A stretch of DNA of 64,000 bases, from positions 31,154,273 through 31,218,272 of the forward strand of contig OZ037766.1 in NCBI GenBank assembly GCA_964035545.1, given 5' to 3'. Position numbers and translations under genes: made by a program. This document shows positions 1 to 12,615 of this stretch, piece by piece (within the stretch, counting starts at the first letter, position 1; the number at the start of each line of letters is the position of its first letter). The stretch comes from Bugula neritina. Its lineage: Eukaryota; Bryozoa; Gymnolaemata; Cheilostomatida; Bugulidae. Below the pieces are notes generated by a model. It did no database searches. It was given only the letters and a program-made list of their open reading frames with translations, and was not told the DNA's origin.

Positions 1-167
1 TTAAGGCCATCCATTTAATTATGAGTGTTAAAAATGTTCATCAGTTGTTCAAAACTTACATTTGAAGTAGGCCTACTGATATTAAACTGACACTGTATAA
101 TATATTTGCATTCATCTTTATATTCAAGCCTTTATTTGTGACGTTTTCTAAACTCGTAAATTTCCAG

Positions 168-2660
168 TGGGTGATTGCTGACCGAACTCTCTCCCAGTCT
201 TCTGAACTTTTCAACTTTGTCAGCACCCACCCTCACCTCATCAAGGACAGCGTTCGCAAGTCGGCGAAATTCAAGGTCTCTCGAATATTTTCACGAAGTC
301 GACACGCTTCTGACGGCAGTCGCTCAGCAGATTTACTTCTCTACTCTCAAAACGGGTGAGTCGTGGAAATGTTTCTTCGGTCTTAGAAAGATTCACAGGA
401 AAAACCACTTCTTGAATCGTCAAGAAATAGTTCTACGGTTTACTTTCAATGTTTAGAATGCAAGTTACATTTGTTAAAAAGACTTGCCATCAATGATGAG
501 CAACTTGTGTTCATTGCTAAGTCAGCGATTATTGTATATTCTTCTTGAAAATCATTTATAAGAGAGTTTTAAAATTAAGGCTTTGATGAAGACTTTTGTA
601 GTAAAAACTATGAATTCTGGAAATTTTTTTATAAAATACCATCAGTTTCATTATATAATTGTTTTTATAATTTTATTGCCCCACTCCTACTTGAGAGACT
701 ATTCCGCTAGTCTCGCTGACTTCTGCTTGTTATACTGTAGAGATAAAGAAGAGTTACGTAGCAAAGACTCCATAGCTGGTCCTCTATACTCTTTGCTCTC
801 AGAGGTGTTTGAGTTGAAGGGAGCTTTTAGTGTGCTGCGTAAGACGTTGATGCAGCTGGTGCAAGTGACGTATGGCAAGAGCATCAACAGGTACTGGATG
901 TAGTAAAATACTGTTGTTACTAGGTATTTGACGTAGTAAAATACAGTTGCTACCGGGTACTTGATGTGGTAAAATACACATACATATAATGTACGTGTAT
1001 AGTGTATGATGTGTTATGTTCAGACAGATACGAGAAACCGTGGGATGGATTGTATCGGAGCCAATGCTAGTCTTTTATCTCAAGTTTCTTAGAGATTTCT
1101 TCTGGCCTGGGGGGACTCTTGCAGAGCCCACCCCTCCCTTTGACGAGGAGCGCAGTAAGAACACTCGGGTCAAGGCCAAGTCTGCACTGATTCGCAACAT
1201 TCCCGGTAAATATTTCTCCTACTCTTTATTCGCACTGTTTAGTAGTTATCAGCTCGGGTTGAGGTTTTCCCTTATTTGTAGGACAGTTTGTAGCCGCAGA
1301 GTAACCCATTAGTTTTAGGATTCGTTTCTCCTGTAATAATATTTTCCTTCATTATTATTTTCCTGTCTTAAAATGAGTGGAGTTACATGGCAATCTAATT
1401 TCTAGTGAGTTGTAAGATTTGCGGCATATCAGTACAATGTAGTAGAAGAACTTTTCCACCAAATACCACGTTTAAGAGAACTGAGGCTATGTAATAGATA
1501 TTAACTGCTATTTTTAGAAGACAATCATACAACAGATTGGCTCTGTTTCAGTGTAATTTTATTGCAGAGTTTGTGATTCGGATTTTTGGAGAGAAATATG
1601 CCAAAAAAGGGTTTGCAAAGGTGTTGGACACGTTTCAAGATCAGCAGCTGAATAAACATTTCTTCTACGTAAGTTTATTTTGTGTTTACTTAGCCCAAGT
1701 TCCCAGCTTGTTTTAGGGTGCCACATGGCTTCTCCACACTTTGTGATTGCCATTACCTTATACCTGGTTATGTTGTGCCAACAGATATTAGCTGTTTTAC
1801 TGGTTGACTATAGTTGTTTAAACAACTTTAGACTTTACAAAGCCGTGTACAAGTGTGGATAACTGCATATAATAGCAGAGGCTTTGAAATTTTGAGAAGA
1901 GGGTCATTGGGTTAGATTTGCTCTCTTCATATCAGTTTGAATATTTCTTTGATTACTATCCCGATGAGTGTCTGTGGCTGAATTGTGTCTACTAGTTTGT
2001 ATAATACTGCCCCTTGTCAGTGGCAGCGTAGGAAAGGCAGCATATTTAAACTGTGTAACCTGTGCTCATGACAGTTACATCCTATTTAGCTTGCTGGATA
2101 ATTTTATATAAAGAATTATGTAAAATGTATAATATCAGTTTTTAACAAGTGAAGTTTATTAATTATTTACATCTTTTCTGTTCTAACAAATTCAGTTAAT
2201 ACACTATTTGATGAATATTTTATGCTTAGCCTCGTAAAAATTAATGAAGTTAGTTTACTTAGTTATTACACTATTTCATACTCAATATGTGTACTTATAG
2301 TAAGTCACACTGAGTGAGTCATTACACTGTTTCATGTGTACTGATAGTTAGTCACACTGAATGAGATACTCAAATCATATTACTGTGTCTCTACCTGACC
2401 TTTCTTGACATTCAAGTGACCTTCTGGGGAGTAAGGTCTTTGCTCCCCTGGTACTATATAATTAGATATGTTAGATATGTCCAGGGTAAAGATTAAGTCT
2501 TCATTTCATAATTCATCAAGCATTTCAGACTTGATGTATGTTTAATTTACTCTCTGGAGATGTACTGATTATTTTAAATATACTAGTAACTGTAGTTCAT
2601 GCAGTAAACAGTATCTATAATAAACATATAACACATTATACATATAACACATATACATAT

Positions 2661-2729
<69 letters not shown>

Positions 2730-3068
2730 TATATATTACATATTATATATATGCTATTATATATGCCGTTGTACTGTGTTGAGGTATTTTAGTAGGTTTG
2801 GGCATGTTTCAAAGACGCTAACAATGTTTTCTATTTTTAGGTACTTCTATCCCGATACACGGATCAGCTGTTTCCGGAAGTACTGGCAGCCAAGTCCGCT
2901 TTACCCAATAGAACTCCGAGTGTGGACTCGAACCCCTCGCACCTGAACCCCTCATACTCACTATTGAAAGATATAACTTTGTTAGCTGAAGAGGCTTGTG
3001 AAAGTTATGATGTAAACTTCATCTCAACCAATCAGGATAGCTCAGCCACTCAACAGACTCTAGCTTGA
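168..3068 (+). CDS. Sorting nexin (SNX13/SNX25 type), C-terminal part, five 3' exons
   Basis: Exons 168-355, 741-890, 1024-1205, 1568-1668 and 2841-3068 join in phase with GT/AG borders and end at TGA 3066-3068; upstream exons lie left of the window. The product ends with a C-terminal nexin domain: a basic linker (KSAKFKVSRIFSR), a helical part (LRKTLMQLVQVTYGKSINR), then QIRETVGWIVSEPMLVFYLK and RDFFWPGG, closely resembling the QVTFGRTINKQIRDTV..FRD.FWPNG signature of SNX13/19/25 proteins. These proteins carry PXA, RGS, PX and nexin-C domains and act in endosomal or ER-contact lipid traffic (family knowledge). Only nexin-C and an approximately 60-residue low-complexity tail (polar, Ser/Thr/Asn rich) are visible, so the exact subfamily is unsettled; SNX25 or SNX13 is most likely. 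The gene converges on the membrane-protein gene at 3329-4264 with only about 260 bp between stop codons. Confidence 0.85.
2663..2735. repeat. (TA)n microsatellite in last intron of the sorting nexin
   Basis: About 70 bases of nearly pure TA dinucleotides interrupted by two TTTA steps. It lies in the 1.2-kb intron between nexin exons 4 and 5. The apparent open frame across it (Tyr-Ile repeats) is an artefact. Confidence 0.95.
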
Positions 3069-3224
3069 CGAACTAACCAAATTGGTTTTATTTATTCAAA
3101 CGCTGTGTTTTTACGGCTTTTTTACACAAAATTTTATGAACTAAATTGTTATATATATTTTTTGTTGATTGTTTTAAATTTTATTTTGAAAATATATAAT
3201 TGATGAAGAGCTTCAATATTGATA

Positions 3225-3230
3225 TTTATT
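3225..3230 (-). promoter_or_regulatory. Poly(A) signal AATAAA for the 3329-4264 gene
   Basis: TTTATT on the plus strand reads AATAAA on the minus strand about 100 nt past the stop codon of the membrane-protein gene. It lies inside the 3' flank of the converging nexin gene, so the two 3' UTRs probably overlap. No canonical AATAAA for the nexin is seen on the plus strand in this gap. Confidence 0.55.
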
Positions 3231-3328
3231 ATTGTAGTAGTAAAAAAAATATATAAATGCCACCCTATATACCACAACTTGAATTTATGTTCTACGAATA
3301 GTTTTAACATGATGTCATAAAATTAGTT

Positions 3329-4264
3329 TTACTTTAGCGCAAGTTGCATAATAACAGTAAGAAAAACTCCGGTCACTAAGTTTTCAACAGAAGCCTGGTA
3401 CATAAGTGTCATTGCTAAGCAATATAGCGAAACGGCAAGAACCGTCCCACTAGTTTCTCTGCTGAATTCTAGACCGCTAGGATCCACGGCTATTGCATGA
3501 GAAGTCCCGCGATAATAGGCTATGAAATCCTGCAGGTACACACATAGGTACATGTGTAAATGATGCAGGCAGAAAGCAAAGCTTAGGACACCAAGGGTCA
3601 TCGGAAAATATAAATTTATAAATTTGAAACTATCAATAGCTCTATACTGGTTAGGATAGTAGTTATTCACCAACAGTTCTGTCCATTGCAACATAAAATA
3701 AAGCAATAACAAGAAGTAAATTCCAAATTTCAACAGTTTGTTCACGGTAACATGTGATGAAGGATCCTCCTTCACCACACGGAAAGCAGATCCTGCTACA
3801 TGGAGTGTTAAATAGGTGCTTCGAATCAGCAAGAATCCACTAGTAACAGCTGAATGTCCTTGAATCAATATGCTGCCATTGTTTAAACATGAAGTAGTAG
3901 CCGTGTGCTTGGCAGAATCTGAAGTATTGCTAACATTGAATGAAAGGATTAGCACATTTAGTAGTAATAAATAGTAATCTAGAAAGGAACTTTTGCTCAA
4001 GTCTACAAAAACAACCAGTGCTAATAATATAGCTATTTCAATTTCTAGACTCAAACTTATTTCAAAGTAAAAGCTCTGAGTATATATTTTAGTAAGAGTT
4101 GCAAATAGTATTATGCCAGACAAGTGGGAACAAAAGTCTGAGCTACCAATTCTCTTTGAAGTTGTCTCTTCTGTTTCACAAGTTTTATCTGTTAAACCAG
4201 CTTCTTCGTCGTAGCTACTACTGTTGGTGGCTTCCCTAAGCAACTTGATTTCTGATTGGCTCAT
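3329..4264 (-). CDS. Intronless multi-pass membrane protein, 311 aa, unrecognised
   Basis: A single uninterrupted frame from ATG (4262-4264) to TAA. The first about 45 residues are polar and acidic (DEEAGLTDKTCETEETTSK) with no signal peptide. The rest holds about seven hydrophobic segments: residues roughly 47-65, 75-90, 95-112, 140-160, 185-208, 222-245 and 275-310. A loop between the third and fourth segments has possible N-glycosylation sites (NVSNTS, NNGS). I do not recognise the family. It looks like a uniformly conserved-style TMEM protein rather than a transporter or GPCR: no DRY-type or transporter motif is visible. The lack of introns contrasts with every other gene here, so it may be a retrocopy or a naturally single-exon gene. 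No poly(A) tract or target-site duplication is evident beside it. Confidence 0.75.
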   Translation of the reverse strand: MSQSEIKLLREATNSSSYDEEAGLTDKTCETEETTSKRIGSSDFCSHLSGIILFATLTKIYTQSFYFEISLSLEIEIAILLALVVFVDLSKSSFLDYYLLLLNVLILSFNVSNTSDSAKHTATTSCLNNGSILIQGHSAVTSGFLLIRSTYLTLHVAGSAFRVVKEDPSSHVTVNKLLKFGIYFLLLLYFMLQWTELLVNNYYPNQYRAIDSFKFINLYFPMTLGVLSFAFCLHHLHMYLCVYLQDFIAYYRGTSHAIAVDPSGLEFSRETSGTVLAVSLYCLAMTLMYQASVENLVTGVFLTVIMQLALK

Positions 4265-4956
4265 CTTTCCTATCCAGAAGTTTCATTGGTCTAATGTGTT
4301 GCTCAGAGTGTTGATGTTATCTGCCAAGGTGTGGATGAGCCAATACTTATTCCAGAGTTCTAAACTAAACAATAACAAGTTTATGATAGTTCAATAATAT
4401 AAATCAAATCAATAAAATTATTCTGTTTACTAATTTAAATGAAATTTTGATCTTAAGAATTTGTAATCTGCCAAATTGTGCATAGCTTATAATATATATT
4501 AGTCAAAATTTTGAATTTCTTCTGCCTTGTGTCATATAGATATTTATCTTAAGTGATTATATTTAGTTTAGCATTTATTATTGGGATTCTTTCCTTCTAT
4601 TTCTGAAACAAGTTATTTTTATACAATAATGAGTTTAATAGAAATCAGTTACAGTTTGAACCGGCTATGATGTTTTGAATATAATTAGAATATTAGAGTA
4701 GCATAATTGTTGGTTACTGCAGCCTGCAGCAAGAAAGTTTCCCTGAATTGCTACTAATATTAAGCATATACATGGCTACAAGCATACATGTAATGCTAGG
4801 GTGTATTTGATCTGATTATGTCAATTAATACTAATTTGAGAATAGTAGGCAGCAATGGCTAATTATAATTAAAACAAATTTGCTTAACTTCTGCATTGTT
4901 TGTGTACAAAAGTCTGGCAAATTTACTTAGCAATATATGTAGGTATATTGTTAGTA

Positions 4957-5260
4957 TAACCGGTGACCCATTTGTTCAAAATTCTCAACCAAAACAAAAC
5001 TCATGGATATAATTTGGAAACTCGAAGTTTCTATAACTGCACAGAAATCAAATACATTGGAGTTGGCACTCTCTTCATCTTCTTGGTGTTAGGGTCCTTC
5101 ACAGGTGCCTGGAGCTTGGCATTTGCCTGCTATTGGCTGGAATATTCAGTTTTACAATGGGAAGCATGCATAATTACCTGGACATTAACCCAAATTATGT
5201 TAATTTCCTTAATAAACTGTCCTTTAGTGTCAGTGTCTTGACAAATTTCTTGCCTTAACA
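4957..5260 (+). other. Hydrophobic open patch of uncertain strand
   Basis: This patch is less AT-rich than its surroundings. Two plus-strand frames read as membrane-like segments: GTLFIFLVLGSFTGAW and, in another frame after the AG at 5103-5104, LGICLLLAGIFSFTMGS followed by a polar stretch and a stop. On the minus strand one frame after an AG reads a basic tail (KDPNTKKMKRVPTPMYLISV) ending at a TAG near 5031-5033. Hydrophobic codons on one strand give hydrophilic ones on the other, so only one of these can be real. It may hold the TM or tail exon of a four-TM protein, on either strand, or none. Confidence 0.2.
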
Positions 5261-5561
5261 TTATTTTAGATGACCCCCCCCCCCTTGAAGGTCAAGTTAA
5301 AATAGAGTTTAAACAATTTAAGCTGTGAATAAACAATAAAATAGAGCAAATTCAATTTTTCGACATTTAATATTTCAGAAAATAACAAGCTTGACTTAAT
5401 TGGTATTTGTAGCAGCTAGGGCAGCTTTATCTCTTTTTAATTACCAGCATGTAGACCTACAATCTTTAATATTTGAACAATTGGCAATTAAGCTGGGTGT
5501 TATAAAGCAGATAAGTAAACAGATGAAAGAAGTTATGCGTTGAAAAATTGACATAACTTAC

Positions 5562-5659
5562 AGTCAAATAAATCTCAAATCGTAAACCACCTGAGCTAAA
5601 ATCTCCCGTAACCACAATAAGTGTAATTAGAATTATTTCTCTGATGTCCAGGATCACTG
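5562..5659 (-). other. Candidate exon of the small membrane-protein gene
   Basis: On the minus strand a good acceptor (TTTGTGTCTTTCTCAG) precedes this stretch and GTAAGT follows it. Phase 2, as needed from the exon at 6333-6393, reads CDPGHQRNNSNYTYCGYGRF and then TAG; this looks like an extracellular loop with two Cys and two glycosylation sites but stops early. Phase 1 stays open throughout (ILDIREIILITLIVVTGDF). Either an intermediate exon is missing from my model, or the gene is broken here. Confidence 0.25.
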
Positions 5660-6332
5660 AGAAAGACACAAAGGTCAGCATGAAAATAGATTTAGGTGAA
5701 TAAATAATATATTCCAGCAGATAGTTATACTACATGATTTAGTGTGGTTGGTCAACTCAGAGCTTACTAGAAGCTGGTATATCATCAGTAGATACAAACA
5801 GGTCAAATTAAAAAGAAATTTTGTTGCTTTAATTGCTTTTAATTATCTTCTATTATAAATAAACTATTGAATTATAATCATAATGATCAAATAAAGTAAA
5901 ATAAATTACCTTTAGTCACAATGCACTACCTAATAAATTGACTGTGTAAATGACATTGAAGAATTCTCATTAAAGCATTGATAACATTAATGCAAATTAT
6001 TGTGATCTCAGCAGTATAGGACTTTAATTTAGTTTCTCTAACCTCAAGGCTTTCAAGTAAACTTATTTAGTTGCTAATCTTTAGAGTAAATAGAATTAAT
6101 GATTCATTAAACTAATAAGTAATAAATTAAGGCCTCAGAAGATAAAGTCTAAAAGTCTTTATATATGTAAGCTAATGACTGTGTATAAAAACATTTGCTG
6201 ATAGTTTTTCAACTTTTTTTAGCTTCTTTGCTTCTCAACAGTTTACACTAAACATTAATAATCTTAACTAAGCAACCAAATATCACTATGCATGTTTATT
6301 CTTACTTGTGAAACAGTATTGTAACCATTTAC

Positions 6333-8072
6333 CAGTAGAACTTGATGCCTGACAGAACCGGCGTACTAAATCCCACTCCAGTGAGGAAGAGAGCTGAGCT
6401 GAAACTGAGTATGGCAGTTTCAGTGCTCCTGATTTAGCTGTGTGTAGCTACCAGCATTTCATTTAATTCCTGCCATGAATATAGTATACTGGTGCAGAGC
6501 AGTGTAACTACGTAGTAACTAAGCACAGTAAGCTTTTAACTAGAGAGTTTATCATGCCTTATAGTCTAACTGATAAGGCCAATATATTTTGATAAAGTTT
6601 AAGTACCCACTTTAATACCTGTATGAATATATATGAATAGATTCTTTTGTCGTATTGTCTCCGCTACAAAGGTTTTGTTGGCTTGAAGCTTTCTTTTTAA
6701 ACTGAGCTATTGTAAACCAATTTATATGAAGTGGTAGCCATACAAGAGCGTTGAACAAATTCAATGTTATCAATGTGCTTTGCGGATTAGTATCAGACTG
6801 GGTTATACTAATAGAAATGTAGAAAGCAGATTGATGTAGGTGATAAGAATAAATGCAGTATATAAAGTTGCAATGTATTAAAATGCAATATATTATAACT
6901 TATATAGAAAAAAGGCATTGCATTTCAAAATATCCTGTAAAGTTATAACAAATTCATAGTTTCGTAGTTTTTCCTAAATAAATGAAATAATAAATTCACT
7001 ATAATAAGCAACGATTGTTATAAAGGTAAGCAATCTGAAATTTTTAAATAGAAAGTACTGCAATCACCTTGAGCAAATAATTAACAGGCTAGTATTAGCT
7101 GCATGTATTTATTTGTATTCAAAATAATAAGCCATGATTGTTTTTATATGTGTTTGTCAATCTCATTGTTGCAGGTCTATAATTTTAACATTTAATCATG
7201 AGCTGAATAATCGCATCTAGTATTGTCCAATGAGCTGGTAGGTAGCCTATTATAAAAACATCCAAAGAGCTGGTAGGTAGCATATAGTAGTACTGTCCAA
7301 TGAGCTGGTAGGTAGCATATAGCAACAGGTAGTATAGAATAGCTGAGCAGTTGAGACATGACTTGAGTTTCTAGAACCTGGTTCAGTTGTTGTCACGTGA
7401 CACCAAATCTGCCAGGAACTGTGACAGCACAAGATGCTGACCTGCTTAGAATACCATGCAGGGACATTTTACATGCATAAGTGACAGCCTTTGCAGACCT
7501 GCATACAGTTGAACTGAGCCCATTTGTAATCTGAGTTGCAAAAACTGCGCTGATTTCTCCACCAATAGTATTGAGGAAGGAGTGGCGAGAGAAGGGGCCT
7601 GGCTTCAAAACATTTTATATAATATATATTAATTGGTGAAACTGTTTTCGAGTAGCATATAACATACTGTTTATAAAGTTACATTGAAATAAAACCAGCA
7701 ATTCAAATTTTACTATCATTTCTATCTCAGTATACTTTGAAGGAAACATTGAATTCGATTAATCATAATTATAGCATTAGAAGACGCAATTTGATATGTT
7801 TTTGTACTCAAACAAAAGTTGTGAATTTTATTTAACATAATGAAATACAACGAAACTTTTCAGCTAATGTATTTTTAATAAGATTGTTCAATCCAGTTTA
7901 GATGTAATAATGAATAATTGCTAATGTAAAGGCAAAAAAAGCTACATAATATATTTCTCTGATAGTCTAGACTCTATAATAGGGTGTGATTTATGTATTC
8001 CAATTTACCAAACTTACCAAGTATAGCAGCCAAATATAAAAATTCTTCAGCTGATTTCATTATGGAGTCTGT
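6333..8072 (-). CDS. 5' end of a small membrane protein (TM1, claudin-like?), two exons
   Basis: Exon 8018-8072 follows the acceptor TTTTTCTAG and contains an ATG (8058-8060); exon 6333-6393 follows CAGCTCAG and ends before GTAAAT. Joined in phase 1 they read MKSAEEFLYLAAIL + ALFLTGVGFSTPVLSGIKFY, followed by TG-. This is a continuous hydrophobic helix interrupted by no charge. The GFSTP motif right after the helix resembles the start of the first extracellular loop in claudin/PMP22-like four-TM proteins, but the diagnostic W-GLW-C-C pattern is not visible. Downstream exons could not be fixed. I therefore call only the fragment. It could equally be a short single-pass or DRAM-like protein. 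Confidence 0.45.
7223..7325. repeat. Short imperfect tandem repeat, about 2.5 units
   Basis: The phrase GAGCTGGTAGGTAGC occurs three times at about 45-50 bp spacing, each preceded by TCCAA or TCCAAA and two of them followed by ATATAG. It sits in the intron between the two exons of the small membrane protein. Confidence 0.8.
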
Positions 8073-9712
8073 CTAGAAAAACAAAACATGAAAATTCACT
8101 CTTTTCTACTCCTTACTCAATTTTCTTAAAAGTTTCTACAATAGAATGGCAAAAAAGATGTCATAATTTTAAACAGCATCAATTGCAAGGTACGCTTGTC
8201 CTAAAACACTTATGTGTTGTAAAGTAACTTTACAAGACATAAGATTATAATATAGTAAATAACTTCACCTAGATATAACAAATAGCATCTATACACAGCT
8301 ATATATAATATAAGCGTGCTTTTTAAAAACTTTTTATTGTAATCGAAAAAGAATAATATGCTCATTTCTAGGTAATTTCTTTCTAAGTTAAAGCTATAAT
8401 ATTATTTAGCAATTTAATTAGATCACTTGTGTATTACATATTTGAACGATTCTTAATAGAATTTGCATTCTTGATCTAACAGATTCATCAAAAGAACTCA
8501 TAATAGGTAATAAAAGAAACTGAGCTTTATGTAGGCCTATGTATATGCTTTTAAATTGCAACGCAGTGCGCAAATTGATAAAACATTTGAAAAGGTAAAT
8601 TTGTCTTATAATGTGATTATAATAAATAAAAGAGAATAATATTATTTCCAAAATATGATGATCTAACATCAAATTTGAGTCGCATGCTGTAAAATACTGA
8701 ATCAACTTGATATCAAATTTAAGAAGACATAAGCAAGTTATAAAAGAGCTAAAAAAACTCTTACAGTATAATATACTAAATCTGTGTGACACTTACTTGA
8801 ATTATAAAGATGCTTTTACAAACTTTGTTCAAATTATTATGTTATTAAAAATAGGATATTGTTTTTAAATATGCAATTTCTTATCATAAACAACTAAAGT
8901 CTAGTGCATGAATGGTTGATTCCATATAGGTCAAGGGAAATCCACTATTCATGGAAATTCCTGATTTAGAAACTTCTCATGCTTGCTTTAATTATAGCTA
9001 GGCTTTTAGTAGAATCAACCTATGAAATTCTTAGGCATTGTTTTATATTGTAAAGACGAAATGGTTGTGTGTTTATCATCATTTAACTGTGGGCATGTGA
9101 TAGCATTAGTAATCCCATCATTTCTCAAAAAATCTTTGAGCACACAGATATAAGCTGTTACTACATCTAGGATGACCTCACTGTATATCATCTCAACTTA
9201 CTTATGTTCAATTGTTGTTAGTGAATTGAACAATAACAATCCATAGATTGTGTATGAAGTTTTGTTGACAATGTTAAGCAGAAGCGGTTAATTATATGTG
9301 AAAATCACAACACACATGTGTTGAAATATAGTAAATGTAAATATAATTTTTGAAGTAGTTCTAAAGTTGACGGGATGTAAAGATGTCATTACTATGCATA
9401 AATTATAGAAAGAGTTTACTGTTATTATTATATTAAGCTGATTGTAAAAGTCAGAAAATATGACATTTAGATTATTATATAAACAATAGCTGAAAATCAT
9501 GCTGGTTAATCATTTATTTAAATCTTTTCGACATTAAAATGAAATATATACAGCTTTAATTTTCCCAAAAATTATATATACACTCAACACACATTGTGCC
9601 CTATATAGTTACAAATAAAAGACAATTTATTTTTTAAATCCATTACCTTTTTTCAAGAAGAATTTACTATAAAACTGTTGCCAGTTTTTACTTTGAGTTT
9701 GGTTAAAAATCT
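8073..9712. other. Non-coding stretch
   Basis: AT-rich sequence between the small membrane-protein exon and the arylsulfatase 3' end. The open frames here have no splice context, domain signature or codon character. Nothing identifiable seen. Confidence 0.5.
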
Positions 9713-9718
9713 TTTATT
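9713..9718 (-). promoter_or_regulatory. Poly(A) signal AATAAA of the arylsulfatase
   Basis: AATAAA on the minus strand, 54 nt beyond the TAG at 9772-9774. Position and motif fit a short 3' UTR. Confidence 0.65.
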
Positions 9719-9771
9719 ACTTCAAATTAGTTAAAAACAGCAGAAATATTTCAAAGGACTATAGTTTAGTA

Positions 9772-12573
9772 CTAGATTTGGCATAAGAAGGTGTTTGAGC
9801 AGCTGGTATATTTGTTGTAATATTCTGTATTTTTGGTGAACTCCGATACATCAAACTGGCAGGATGGGTGAACCGCTTGCAGTGGAAAATCAGTCTGTGG
9901 ATGGCAAAAGTCATGTCTAGGAACCAAATGCCCTTCATATACTCGACTAGTTACACTATTTGTGTCTAAAGGCAATTTGTAAACATTCTGTACTCTTCTA
10001 GATTTTTCTCTGTTTATCATCTCCAGCATTTGGTCCACGATCTCAGGGTAAAGGTCATACAAATTACTCTGCTCATGAGGATCATCTAAAATACATGTTT
10101 AAAGATAGAAAAACCGTGTGAACAAAAGTTGAATGTATTTTTCAAAAATCGAATATATAAAATATGTTAGACAATATTTCCTTTTGTATGTGCTGCATAT
10201 TATGGTTGTACAGTTTGTAAACTAATTACGTTGTTATACAGTAAGCCAAGTTAAAATTGATGACCAGTAATAAACTGTTACATCAAACATAACACAGTAC
10301 TTGTTATACTAAAGACAAACCTTTTATAGCATTTTTCAGGCATTATCGTTTCAATATTGAATTTACCAAATTTTGTTAAAACATTTCAACTTGTTTGTTA
10401 ACTGTCAATACAATTTAGTAATTAAGCTCCTCCTCAATGACTTTTTAAATCAAACTGGGGATAGAAATGAAGAGTTACCTTTTAGATTAAAGAGACATCG
10501 GGCCACCCGGTTCCCATTCTCATCAATTCTGAGACAAGAATCTCCCAGCAAGTCTGGTAGCTCAGGAGACTCTGCAGGCTTCACCCATTCTGTTGGAATG
10601 CCTTTAATGGCTAGCCCAATGTCTGTTCCATGTATCAGTTTCCAGTCCTTGAACCTGTAGAACAATCTCTATTATGCAGAAGTACAGGTAAATTTGATTG
10701 GCTCGTGTAGGTACAAATAGTGTTATTACGCTTACAAACTTAAAGTAATTATATAAGATTTAGTAGAACGCTACAATATAAAACAGAGCAAATATGCAAG
10801 CTGTGTCACGCTCTAGTGAATGCATGTTTTCTGTAAATTTGTTGATATTCAGTATTGAACCCTTGAATTGAGCTTTTTTAGATTTTTAAGCGTGTCTGAT
10901 AAATTCAATCTTACAATTTTTGTTATTACAAATATCAAAATAATCAATAATTCAAAATTCTACTTTAAACTAAAATACAAAAACAAAATATTTTGGCTGA
11001 CAAAGTTGAACAGCATATATTGCTCCCATTTAAACAACAGCCACTTGGAAATATGTAGTAGGCTGGTTACTTTTGTGTTGGCATAAGACAACTTCAAAAC
11101 ACAATAAAGAATCTTGCACAGAATAAAGAGAAAAGATGTTCTTCCATTTAAAGCATTATTGTTCATTATATATTAACATTATACAACCTGTATCCTCACA
11201 GCATCAGAATTCAGGATAAAGCTGCTGGGAGTAGGTAAGATCACCCAAATGGAGAGTATCTTGATTAAAATTACTAATCAAGAGTCAATAAATTAAAACA
11301 AGCTGTAATTGATTAAATGTGAACCCTGATAAATCCATGGTATGATTTTTAGTTCAACAGGATTTAAGGTTAAAACTTTCGATGATGGCTATTCCATGTT
11401 ACTACTTGCCCAGAAAGTTAAAATGTTACCTAACAGCGGCATCTGTAGCTCCGCAAAGACTCTCGTTACGGTTCACCGAGTAGTCTGTTATGGCCAATAA
11501 CATTCCACTTCTCACACAGTACTTCCTGAGCTCACTGTAACCTCCTTGTAGGTTGCCGTAATGCGATACACCATCTAGACCGGCCTCTACAAATTCTAAT
11601 ATAGTTAAAGTAAGCCAACCTCTTCAACACAATGGCGAGTATGACCCACATTCTAAATGAACTAAAGCACATAAATTAAAAAGAAATGATAATATAAATA
11701 AGCTATATATATAAATATTAGAAATACAAGGCATGAAAAAAGCAACTTGATAGCTCGGGTATACTTAAATTCTAACGAAATGCTCTTTAATCATCTAAAT
11801 GAAAGAACTATAATATTATTATAAAATTGGAAGTTTTGAGGTTAAAAAAATATATTAGAGTTGATTTCAAACACATTTTCAACTAAGACGTAGTTTATAA
11901 CCAGTAAAATTACATATATACGTGGAATAATCCTCTTGCAATTTTACTTTTATGTAATAAAACTATAATCGGTTTTTTAAGTATATTTCAACTATAAATA
12001 AAACAATAGTTTGCAGTTTTATTAAAAACATATGATTTGCTTGGCTATATTTATTCTATTTTCAAGGTGCTGCCAACAAACCTCAGAAATCAAGACAATC
12101 GGAAAACTGGTAGCCATTTTTATTTACCTAATTGATCACTTCCTGCCAACTGCTTCAAGGTGGGTAGCCAATCAGAAATGTGCATGAGGAAGTCTCGTTT
12201 GGACCCAGAGTAGGTCTTGGATAATCGGGTATCTAAATATAGAGTCGGCACCTTCACACCTCCTTCAAACAGAGTGCCTTTACCACTTCTGAGAGGGTAG
12301 TTGTTTCCAGGAGCTATGTCTAGGCCATGAAGCTGCAACGGTATACTGGCTCCCCCATTCTAAAGTCAGTAGGCTGCAGGTTAAATGTACAACGCAATAT
12401 TCTCAGTAATATGATACAAAATTTACCTGCAATGATAATATTTTATTTAAAGTAGCCATAACAATATATTATGTGTACAAATACTTTTGGACATTTTGTT
12501 AACCATTTTCAATATTTCATCATGAAATGTAAATTCGAATTTTTTATTTAACTTCCGGGATCTAAAATGCTAG

Positions 12574-12615
<42 letters not shown>

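Larger units (their letters stand above)
4265..6332. other. Mostly non-coding, with two short candidate coding patches
   Basis: AT-rich DNA upstream of the membrane-protein gene. It includes an 11-C homopolymer near 5274-5284 and two patches described separately (4957-5260 and 5562-5659). Otherwise no exon with matching splice sites, RNA gene or repeat was seen. Confidence 0.5.

Noticed and set aside
7250-7608. Minus-strand frames of 60-71 aa
   Set aside because: No splice context or recognisable domain; overlaps a small tandem repeat.
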